DNA of 37,242 nucleotides from Deltaproteobacteria bacterium. GTDB taxonomy: Bacteria > Myxococcota > UBA796 > SXON01. Made by a program: the position numbers and the translations under genes. The notes under the pieces are model-generated. The model was not told the origin of the DNA, did not search any database, and saw only the letters and a list, made by a program, of their open reading frames with translations. How positions within the stretch are numbered: the stretch's first letter is position 1; the number at the start of each line of letters is the position of its first letter. The stretch is from assembly GCA_947483545.1 (NCBI GenBank), contig CANKNP010000006.1:1-37242 (forward strand), written 5' to 3'. This document shows, piece by piece, positions 31,676 to 37,242 of this stretch.

Positions 31676-32704
31676 CTACGCCTCCGCCATCGCCCACGTC
31701 CCACCCACCAACGCCAGCTCCGCCCGGATCTTCGCCAGCAGCGCGCGGTCCTGCTCCAGCGCGGCGCAGAACTTGTCGCGGCCCTGCCAACGTAGGTCCC
31801 CGTAGCTGTACCAGGCCCCGGCTTTCAGCACCACGCCGCGATCTTCGGCCATGCCGACGACCTCGCCGATGGCGTAAATCCCCTTGCCGAACAGGATGTC
31901 GAACTCGACCTGGCGGAACGGCGGCGCGAGCTTGTTCTTCACGACCTTGACGCGGGTGCGGTTGCCGATGGTCTCCTCGTCCTTCTTGAGCGCGCCGATG
32001 CGGCGGACGTCCAAGCGCACGCTCGCGTAGTATTTGAGCGCGTTCCCGCCGGTCGTGACCTCCGAGGGGCCAAACGTGACACCGATCTTCTGCCGGACCT
32101 GGTTGATGAAGATGAGTGTCGTATTGCTCTTGGACACGAACGTCGTGAGCTTGCGCATCGCCTTCGACATCATGCGGGCCTGGAGCCCCATCTGGGTGTC
32201 GCCCATGTGGCCTTCCAGCTCGTCCTTGGGCGCGAGGGCTGCGACCGAGTCGATGACGATCATGTCGAGGCACTCCGACCGGACCAGCATCTCCACGATG
32301 TCGAGGGCCTGCTCGCCGTTGTCGGGCTGGCTGACGAGCAGGCTCTCCAGATCCACGCCGATCGTGCGGGCGTAGATGGGATCGAGCGCGTGCTCGGCGT
32401 CGATGAAGGCGCAGCGACCGCCGTTGCGCTGCATCTCAGCGAGCGCGTGGAGCGTGAGGGTGGTCTTGCCGCTGGCCTCGGGGCCGTAGATCTCGATGAC
32501 GCGGCCGCGCGGGTAGCCGCCGGAGCCAAGCGCGAGGTCGAGGCCGATGGAGCCGGTGGAAGTGGTCTCGACGGGCTGAGGATCGGCGTCGAAGGCCATG
32601 ATGGAGCCCTTGCCGTGGGTCTTCTCGATGGAGGCGATCACCTGCTTGAGCAGGGCCTCGCGAGGGTCGTCGTCGGGGGTCGAGGGGTGGGACTGGACGT
32701 TCAT
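31676..32704 (-). CDS. recA: RecA recombinase
   Basis: 342 aa. ATG at 32704-32702 overlaps the TGA of the upstream gene as ATGA and has GGAG nine bases upstream. Residues 26-40 ([15 protein letters not shown]) and [12 protein letters not shown] open the core. Walker [10 protein letters not shown] is at 74-82. [20 protein letters not shown] contains Walker B and the MAW-like region, and [16 protein letters not shown] and [15 protein letters not shown] contain loops L1 and L2 and the conserved Gln. The C-terminal domain is present. RecA forms filaments on single-stranded DNA for recombination and the SOS response. It is the last gene of comM-DUF3006-recA. I see no LexA-like box just upstream; the only good promoter is the sigma-54 site before comM. 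Confidence 0.98.
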   Translation of the reverse strand: MNVQSHPSTPDDDPREALLKQVIASIEKTHGKGSIMAFDADPQPVETTSTGSIGLDLALGSGGYPRGRVIEIYGPEASGKTTLTLHALAEMQRNGGRCAFIDAEHALDPIYARTIGVDLESLLVSQPDNGEQALDIVEMLVRSECLDMIVIDSVAALAPKDELEGHMGDTQMGLQARMMSKAMRKLTTFVSKSNTTLIFINQVRQKIGVTFGPSEVTTGGNALKYYASVRLDVRRIGALKKDEETIGNRTRVKVVKNKLAPPFRQVEFDILFGKGIYAIGEVVGMAEDRGVVLKAGAWYSYGDLRWQGRDKFCAALEQDRALLAKIRAELALVGGTWAMAEA

Positions 32705-32970
32705 GGCTGAGTCTCCGTGCGGGGTTTTCCGGGTTGATCGGGCGCATCGCTGACCGGTCGATCCGCGACATGCGGGGCGATCCGGGCGGTGTTGGGCACC
32801 GGGAGGGGTTGAAAAGCGAGGGTGAGCACGGCGCCCTCCGCGACATCGCGAGGGAACAGGGCGACGGGCAGGTCGGAGGTGGTGCGGTCGCACCATTCGA
32901 TGACCACGCGGTCGCCTTCGATGCGGTCCACGATCACGAGCGCGCCGAGCGCGAAGATGCAGGTTCCCAT
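32701..32970 (-). CDS. Small DUF3006-like protein
   Basis: 89 aa from ATG 32970-32968, with GGAAG as ribosome site; a GTG at 32973 overlapping the comM stop is an alternative. The N-terminal part [20 protein letters not shown], then [20 protein letters not shown], follows the DUF3006 pattern (a short beta-barrel: VDRIEG..AV.E...G....P...LP....EG..L). The rest is a Pro-rich tail. No known reaction. It overlaps both comM (TGATG) and recA (ATGA), so the three are made together. Confidence 0.7.
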   Translation of the reverse strand: MGTCIFALGALVIVDRIEGDRVVIEWCDRTTSDLPVALFPRDVAEGAVLTLAFQPLPVPNTARIAPHVADRPVSDAPDQPGKPRTETQP

Positions 32971-34490
32971 CACGCTTCCAGGGGGTCGGCGTCATCGAGG
33001 CGAAGACCGACGGCGCGGTGGATGTGATCTTCGTGGACGCGGGTCGATGCGGTGTCGTCGAGATCGGCGAGGGTGCGGGCGACCTTGAGGAGGCGTCGGC
33101 CGACACGGGCGGAGAGGCCTTGAACCTCCATGTGGCGTTGCAGCGCGGAGAGCGCAGCGGGCGTGGGGTCGGAGGCCTCGGTGACCTGCTCGGCGCTCAA
33201 ATTGGCGTTGCACGTGACACGTCCGCCATAGCGCTCGAGCTGGCGGGACCGGGCGCGCTCGACGCGCAGGCGAACAGAGGCGCTGTCCTCGGCGTTGCGG
33301 CCGTCCAAGAGCACCGACGGGGTGACGGGCGAGAGCTCGACGCGCAGATCGATGCGATCGAGCAGCGGTCCGGAGAGACGGGCGCGGTAGCGGAGGCGGG
33401 CGGCTTCACCGCAGAGGCAAGGGCGGGTTGGATGCCCCAAGTTGCCGCAGGGGCAGGGGTTCGCCGCGGCGACGAGCATGAAGCTCGCGGGGAAGGTGAT
33501 GGAGCCGCCGGCGCGGGCGAGGACGATGCGGCGATCCTCAAGCGGGCCGCGCAAGACCTCGCGGGCGTGGCGGGGGAACTCGGGAAATTCGTCGAGGAAG
33601 AGCACGCCGTTGTGGGCCAGGCTGGCCTCACCGGGGCGCAGGAGTGCGCCGCCGATCAGACCCGCCGGGGAGATCGAGTGGTGCGGGGCGCGGAAAGGGC
33701 GCCTGGAGACGAGGCCACCGCCGCCGAGGAGCCCGGCCGCGGAGTGGATTCGGGTGCAGGCGAGGGCTTCGTCGGGGGTGAGGGTGGGCAAAATGGAGGG
33801 AATTCGGGCTGCGAGCATTGTTTTTCCGCAGCCGGGAGGCCCCTCCATCAAGAGATTGTGACCCCCCGCGGCGGCCACCTCCAACGCCTCCCGCGCAGCG
33901 ATCTGTCCGCGTACATCCCTCAGATCCAGCGCCCCCTGGTCCTCGCCCGCCTCCGCTGGCACGGCCCGCGGCAGCTCCCGCATCCCGCCGAGGAATTCCG
34001 CCGCCTCCCCCAGCGTCCTCGCGACCCGCACGTCGACCTCAGGCACCAGCGCGGCCTCCGACGCTGCCCCCGGCGGGAGCACAAGCCCCGCCATGCCCAG
34101 GTCCCTCGCCAGGGCTGCAAACGCCAGAGCTCCCCGCACAGGTCTCAGCTCCCCGCCCAAGGTAAGCTCCCCGGCGAGCAGGTAGCGATCGCACAGGCCC
34201 GGATCCAGCCGGCCCGCCGCGAGCAGGATCCCCGCCGCGATCGGAAGGTCAAAACCCGTCCCGTCCTTTCGCAGGTCCGCCGGCGCGAGGCTCACGACAA
34301 TGCGCTGCCGAGGAAATTCGAACCCCGATGCGAGCATCGCGGAGCGCACCCGATCCGCGCTCTCCCGCACCGAGAGCGACGGCAACCCGACGATCGCGAC
34401 GCTCGGCAAGCGGCGCAGCAAGTCCACCTCGACGGTCACCCGCAGACCGTCCACGCCGAGCAACGTGGCGCCATGAACCTGACTTGACAT
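32970..34490 (-). CDS. comM: ComM/YifB family magnesium-chelatase-like AAA+ ATPase
   Basis: 506 aa, ATG at 34490-34488 with AGGAG six bases upstream. The N-terminal Lon-like domain starts [20 protein letters not shown] and [20 protein letters not shown]. The AAA+ core has Walker A GPPGCGKT at 217-224, [20 protein letters not shown], Walker [11 protein letters not shown] at 296-305, the Cys-rich [18 protein letters not shown] and sensor parts ([14 protein letters not shown]). The C-terminal four-helix part ends [20 protein letters not shown]. In other bacteria ComM is a branch-migration helicase that widens recombination tracts during natural transformation, so sharing an operon with recA makes sense. 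A sigma-54 box lies 39 bases upstream. A truncated second copy of its 5' end is at 36147-36386. Confidence 0.95.
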   Translation of the reverse strand: MSSQVHGATLLGVDGLRVTVEVDLLRRLPSVAIVGLPSLSVRESADRVRSAMLASGFEFPRQRIVVSLAPADLRKDGTGFDLPIAAGILLAAGRLDPGLCDRYLLAGELTLGGELRPVRGALAFAALARDLGMAGLVLPPGAASEAALVPEVDVRVARTLGEAAEFLGGMRELPRAVPAEAGEDQGALDLRDVRGQIAAREALEVAAAGGHNLLMEGPPGCGKTMLAARIPSILPTLTPDEALACTRIHSAAGLLGGGGLVSRRPFRAPHHSISPAGLIGGALLRPGEASLAHNGVLFLDEFPEFPRHAREVLRGPLEDRRIVLARAGGSITFPASFMLVAAANPCPCGNLGHPTRPCLCGEAARLRYRARLSGPLLDRIDLRVELSPVTPSVLLDGRNAEDSASVRLRVERARSRQLERYGGRVTCNANLSAEQVTEASDPTPAALSALQRHMEVQGLSARVGRRLLKVARTLADLDDTASTRVHEDHIHRAVGLRLDDADPLEA

Positions 34491-34544
34491 CGAATCTCCT
34501 GGGCGGTGATTCGCCCGCCGCGGCCCTGTGCAACGTCCGTGCCA
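34287..34544. repeat. comM 5' region, original copy of a 258-bp direct duplication
   Basis: 258 bases covering the first 68 codons of comM, its leader and its sigma-54 box. They are repeated at 36183-36440 in the same orientation with no gaps and 16 mismatches by my count (about 94% identity). The outer end of the match is exactly the first base of the -24 element. Confidence 0.93.
34529..34544 (-). promoter_or_regulatory. Sigma-54 promoter of the comM-DUF3006-recA operon
   Basis: On the minus strand TGGCAC (34544-34539), GGACG, TTGCA (34533-34529) matches the full sigma-54 consensus TGGCACG-N4-TTGCW. Predicted +1 is about 34518, giving a leader of about 28 bases with AGGAG in place before the ATG at 34490. 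An identical architecture precedes the truncated copy at 36425-36440. Confidence 0.75.
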
Positions 34545-34603
34545 CCCCGCCCCCGCGTGATGATCTCGGTGGGATGGAGATCTCCAGGAGTGGACACCCG
34601 ACC

Positions 34604-34643
34604 GACCGACGAACGTCGGTCCGTCCCGACAGACGTCCGTCGG
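34604..34643. promoter_or_regulatory. Cluster of CCGAC palindromes, possible activator sites
   Basis: GACCGACG-AA-CGTCGGTC (34604-34621) has perfect 8-base arms. CCGACAGACGTCCGTCGG (34626-34643) is a near-perfect palindrome centred on GACGTC with two mismatched positions. CCGACGAA and TTCGTCGG also form a wider inverted repeat to about 34654. Their centres lie about 94 and 117 bases upstream of the predicted comM +1, the usual distance for sigma-54 enhancer sites. They could also serve the MoaD-like gene downstream at 34715. Confidence 0.5.
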
Positions 34644-34714
34644 ACATTCGTCGGCAAGGGGTGGGATGCAGTCCGCCGGGTTGGCAAGGGGCGCGCGCCG
34701 TGTGAAAACGGCGC

Positions 34715-34993
34715 GTGGTCACCGTCCAGCTCACGCGGCACCTGTACGCCTTCTTCCCCGCGCTGCACGGGGCGGAGGTCCAGGTTCCGGCCACGACGGT
34801 GGCAGGGGCGGTGCAGGCCCTTGAGGCGATCGCGCCGGGGATCGCGTTCTACCTCTGTGACGAGCTCGGTCGGCTTCGTACCCACGTCAACATCTTCATC
34901 GGCACCGAGCGCATCCGCGATCGGCGCGGCCTCACCGACCCGCTCAGGGCGGGCGACACCCTCTCCATCCTTCAAGCACTCAGCGGAGGCTGA
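34715..34993 (+). CDS. MoaD/ThiS-family ubiquitin-like protein
   Basis: 92 aa, GTG start. The sequence MVTVQLTRHLYAFFPALHGA, then QVPATTVAGAVQALEAIAPG, then RTHVNIFIGTERIRDRRG and LRAGDTLSILQALSGG fits the beta-grasp fold. The C terminus is exactly Gly-Gly (residues 91-92), the feature that lets MoaD/ThiS proteins be adenylated and carry sulfur for molybdopterin, thiamine or other pathways. No MoaE, ThiF or other partner is nearby. It is followed after two bases by a beta-propeller gene; I recall the same pair from other bacteria, function unknown. The upstream segment carries the palindrome cluster. Confidence 0.85.
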   Translation: MVTVQLTRHLYAFFPALHGAEVQVPATTVAGAVQALEAIAPGIAFYLCDELGRLRTHVNIFIGTERIRDRRGLTDPLRAGDTLSILQALSGG

Positions 34994-34995
34994 CC

Positions 34996-36168
34996 ATGAC
35001 ATCGAAAATCCTCGTTGGCACCCGAAAGGGAACATTCCTCGTTGAGAAGTCCGGCGACACCTGGACGTCGCGGCTCGCCGGACACGCAGGTTCGGGTGTC
35101 AACTTCGTCGCCAAAGACCCGTTCACCGGCCGCCTGTGGGCGCTGTTGGGGCATGGACACTGGGGCGCGAAGGTCTCGATCTCCGACGACGGGGGCACCA
35201 CTTGGGCCGACGCGCCCGCGCAGATCAAATATCCGGAGGGGGCGCGGTTCATCGCCCAGGACATGTACGAGGACGCATCCAGCGAGTATGGCGTGGGCTG
35301 GAAGATCTCGACCAAAGCCGCGACCCTGGCGAAGCTCTGGGTGATCGGGTTCGGACCCGGTCGGGTGTACGTCGGCACGATCCCCGGAGGGCTGTTCGAG
35401 AGCCGCGACGGCGGGGCGAGCTTTTCGCTCAACTTGCCTCTTTGGAATCACCCTTCGCGGGGTGGGGATCTGTTCGCCGGCGAGGCGACGGGCGAGACCA
35501 AGTGGTTCGGCACGCCCGCGTCCGAGGGCGGCGATTTTGCCCCGGGCATCCACTCCGTCTCCGTAGATCCCCGCGACCCGGACCGTGTGCTGATCGCCGT
35601 CTCAACCGCCGGCGTGATCGAGACCAGCGACGGCGGGCAGACCTGGCGCAGCCGGAACCAGGGGATGGCGATGGACCACACCCCCGAGCCGGAGGCCGAA
35701 TGGGGCCACGACACGCACTACATCGAGCTTTGCGCGGGTGCCCCCGATCACGTCTGGCAGCAGAACCATGCCGGGGTGTTCTACAGCGACGACGGCGCCG
35801 CCTCGTGGCGCAAGGTCAGCGCGCCGGATGTCGGCGTCCACTTCGGTTTCCCGGTGACGGTCGATGCGACCGACGGACGAGTGGCATGGCTGGTCCCCGC
35901 CCGGGGCGACAATCAACGGACCGCCATCGATGGCAGCTTGTTCGTCGCCCGCACAGATGACGGCGGCCAGACCTGGAAGCAGCTCCGCCAGGGGCTCCCC
36001 CAGGAGGGCGCTTGGGACGTCGTCTACCGCCACGCGCTGGCCAACGATCAGGGCTGCGTGGCGTTCGGCAGCACCACGGGGAACCTGTATGTCAGCGAAG
36101 ACCACGGAGAAACCTGGACGACCGTGGGCAACAACTTCCCGCCGATCTACTCGGTGCGGTTCGGCTGA
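34996..36168 (+). CDS. BNR/sialidase-like beta-propeller protein
   Basis: 390 aa, ATG at 34996, two bases after the MoaD-like stop. Repeated Asp-box type motifs (S.DGG.TW) appear: VSISDDGGTTWADAP, FESRDGGASFSLN, IETSDGGQTWRSRNQG, FYSDDGAASWRKVSAP, ARTDDGGQTWKQLRQG and YVSEDHGETWTTVG. This predicts a six- or seven-bladed propeller of the BNR/YCF48/sialidase superfamily. It begins SKILVGTRKGTFLVEKS, with no signal peptide, so it is probably cytoplasmic despite resemblance to secreted sialidases. The catalytic Arg triad and nucleophile of true sialidases are not evident. Many family members are annotated exo-alpha-sialidase without proof. It is likely to work with the MoaD-like protein. Confidence 0.85.
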   Translation: MTSKILVGTRKGTFLVEKSGDTWTSRLAGHAGSGVNFVAKDPFTGRLWALLGHGHWGAKVSISDDGGTTWADAPAQIKYPEGARFIAQDMYEDASSEYGVGWKISTKAATLAKLWVIGFGPGRVYVGTIPGGLFESRDGGASFSLNLPLWNHPSRGGDLFAGEATGETKWFGTPASEGGDFAPGIHSVSVDPRDPDRVLIAVSTAGVIETSDGGQTWRSRNQGMAMDHTPEPEAEWGHDTHYIELCAGAPDHVWQQNHAGVFYSDDGAASWRKVSAPDVGVHFGFPVTVDATDGRVAWLVPARGDNQRTAIDGSLFVARTDDGGQTWKQLRQGLPQEGAWDVVYRHALANDQGCVAFGSTTGNLYVSEDHGETWTTVGNNFPPIYSVRFG

Positions 36169-36386
36169 GTCTCCGCGCTCGAGAGGCTCACGACAATGCG
36201 CTGCCGAGGAAATTCGAACCCCGACGTGAGCATCGCGGAGCGCACCCGATCCGCGCTCTCCCGCACCGATAGCGAGGGCAGCCCGACGATGGCGACGCTC
36301 GGTAGACGCCTCAAGAGATCCACCTCGACGGTCACCCGCAGACCGTCCACGCCGAGCAACGTGGCGCCATGAACCTGACTTGACAT
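36147..36386 (-). pseudogene. Truncated comM copy (first 68 codons)
   Basis: ATG at 36386-36384 with the same AGGAG and leader as comM. The protein is identical to ComM for residues 1-68 except Ala54 to Thr, then departs to SSAETQPNRTE and a stop at 36147, read from the antisense of the propeller gene's end. About 13 of 15 base changes in the shared coding part are silent. It lacks the ATPase domain and cannot act as ComM. Confidence 0.92.
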
Positions 36387-36440
36387 CGAATCTCCTGGGC
36401 GGTGATTCGCCCGCCGCGGCCCTGTGCAACGCCCGTGCCA
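36183..36440. repeat. comM 5' region, second copy of the 258-bp direct duplication
   Basis: Counterpart of 34287-34544. The two copies enclose 34545-36182 (1638 bases) with the MoaD-like and propeller genes. The leader part is nearly identical between copies, while the inner coding part holds nearly all differences. Confidence 0.93.
36425..36440 (-). promoter_or_regulatory. Second copy of the comM sigma-54 promoter
   Basis: TGGCAC (36440-36435), GGGCG, TTGCA (36429-36425) on the minus strand. It differs from the comM box only in one spacer base. It would transcribe the truncated comM copy and then antisense to the propeller gene. Confidence 0.65.
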
Positions 36441-36507
36441 GGGACCGCGGCGCCAAGGATCGCGATGGCATCGACGTCGTCAAGGGGGGTGGGATAGATT
36501 CGCGCCA

Positions 36508-36708
36508 ATGTCCTTCGAACCCGCTTCGCTCTTCGCAGGGCTCCTGTTCTCCACCCTCGGGGTGGCCGCCTGGGTGTACGGGAAACGCCAACAGTCCGCC
36601 CGTCCGATGGCCCTGGGGGCAGCCCTCGTCGGCGTGCCCTTCTTCCTGGACGGCGCGGCGCTCTGGGCCGTGGGCGCGGTGCTCGCCCTGCTCGTGGTGT
36701 GGCCCTAA
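36508..36708 (+). CDS. Small two-helix membrane protein
   Basis: 66 aa, ATG at 36508 (MSFEPASLFAGLLFSTLGVA). Two hydrophobic helices are separated by a basic turn: residues about 8-24, then YGKRQQSARP, then MALGAALVGVPFFLDGAALW and AVGAVLALLVVWP. This matches a widespread family of 60-70 aa inner-membrane proteins with a YGK(K/R)Q turn whose function is not known. The next gene starts directly after its stop. Confidence 0.7.
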   Translation: MSFEPASLFAGLLFSTLGVAAWVYGKRQQSARPMALGAALVGVPFFLDGAALWAVGAVLALLVVWP

Positions 36709-37242
36709 ATGACCACGTTCTCCGCACGCACCCTACTCCTGGCCTATGAATCAGGTTTTCGGGCCCGGCTCCTGGTCTCACCCGATCAGGCGGACGATCC
36801 CGCAGTGCTGCAGCGAGCATCGGGCCGGCTGCCCCCTGCGGCGCGCGCGCTCTACGAGCTGCTTCGGCTCGTCGCGCCCGTCGGCGAGCCGATCCCCGAG
36901 CGCCTCCGGGTCGCGATTGATCGCGAGGGCGGCCCGCTCTGGGCGTCCGCGCTGCTTTTGCCCCGCCCCGGGCAGCTCGCCGCAGAGGTCCACCCCCAAC
37001 ATTACGCCGCTGCGTGCCGGCTGAACCCGGCCCTCGCGGGCGCGCCGCTCGACGTTCCCCGGCTGGTCGAGCCCTTCGTGCCCTCGCTGGCCGCCTCCGA
37101 TGCACGTTGGGACGCCATCGTCGTCGCCGCCCACCTGGAGGGCAACCCCGGCTCTCTCAACCAGGACGGCACGCTCCGGCGGGACCACGAACGCCGGATC
37201 GCGGCGATCTTCGGGGCGGATGCCGACCGCGCCGCGCTGGCC
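36709..37242 (+). CDS. Unidentified protein, N-terminal 178 codons (runs off the window)
   Basis: ATG at 36709-36711 follows the TAA of the small membrane protein with no gap. The frame stays open to the last base with good codon bias and reads MTTFSARTLLLAYESGFRAR, then RLPPAARALYELLRLVAPVG, then AIDREGGPLWASALLLPRPG, then SDARWDAIVVAAHLEGNPGS and RRDHERRIAAIFGADADRAA. It looks like a helical, cytoplasmic protein without signal peptide. I cannot name a family; the winged-helix-like N terminus of helicase-associated proteins is one possibility but is not supported by a motif. Confidence 0.6.
   Translation, partial: MTTFSARTLLLAYESGFRARLLVSPDQADDPAVLQRASGRLPPAARALYELLRLVAPVGEPIPERLRVAIDREGGPLWASALLLPRPGQLAAEVHPQHYAAACRLNPALAGAPLDVPRLVEPFVPSLAASDARWDAIVVAAHLEGNPGSLNQDGTLRRDHERRIAAIFGADADRAALA

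Overview
The window is GC-rich, densely coded DNA from what is most likely a member of the Myxococcota or a related former deltaproteobacterial lineage. This is an inference. It rests on three large lipoproteins built from MopE-type Asp/Cys-rich metal-binding modules, a cytochrome c fused to a PHM-like copper monooxygenase, an ASH domain, and promoter-like sites matching the sigma-54 consensus. No rRNA, tRNA or CRISPR array was found.

Layout. (1) 1-2.46 kb: the 3' end of htpG, a 526-aa unknown protein, then gene debris (a CysT permease fragment running into an NtrC-type helix-turn-helix, and a broken partial copy of the 526-aa gene). (2) 2.46-8.06 kb, minus strand: a tight run reading leftward of a MopE/FG-GAP lipoprotein, a DUF1905/YdeI-like protein, the cytochrome c-copper monooxygenase lipoprotein and a small lipoprotein with a barrel-like pattern. 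(3) 8.1-19.5 kb: a sparse, decayed zone. It holds intact small genes (a Sel1-like secreted protein, a VapBC-type toxin-antitoxin pair with a readable promoter and operator, a DUF7677-like protein, a ribosomal bL12-C-like mini-protein) between many broken ones: a SUMF1 tail, a frameshifted lipoprotein, a frameshifted metallopeptidase, a C5-cytosine methyltransferase, a phage-type helicase, a DUF222-HNH nuclease and an ASH-domain fragment. (4) 19.5-31.2 kb, plus strand: mnmG, then eight closely packed genes: ASH/MopE/FG-GAP lipoprotein, hexapeptide beta-helix protein, family-2 glycosyltransferase, membrane protein, TPR-like protein, radical SAM enzyme, NMN adenylyltransferase-Nudix enzyme, and a MopE/beta-helix lipoprotein. 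(5) 31.2-31.7 kb: a convergent intergenic region of hairpins and repeats. (6) 31.7-34.5 kb, minus strand: comM-DUF3006-recA, translationally coupled and preceded by an exact sigma-54 -24/-12 element. (7) 34.5-36.4 kb: a MoaD/ThiS-like gene and a BNR-type beta-propeller gene, flanked by two direct copies of the comM 5' region. One copy is the real gene and the other is truncated. (8) A 66-aa membrane protein and an unidentified gene running off the right edge.

The housekeeping and operon genes are intact while the accessory zone is full of frameshifts and chimeric joins, so real decay is more likely than uniform sequencing error. The most notable signals are the sigma-54 box in front of an operon ending in recA; the near-identical orphan box at 8999; the duplicated comM 5' region, whose coding differences are almost all silent; the apparently leaderless toxin-antitoxin promoter; and a dispersed GC-rich palindromic repeat that supplies the last codons and stop of mnmG.
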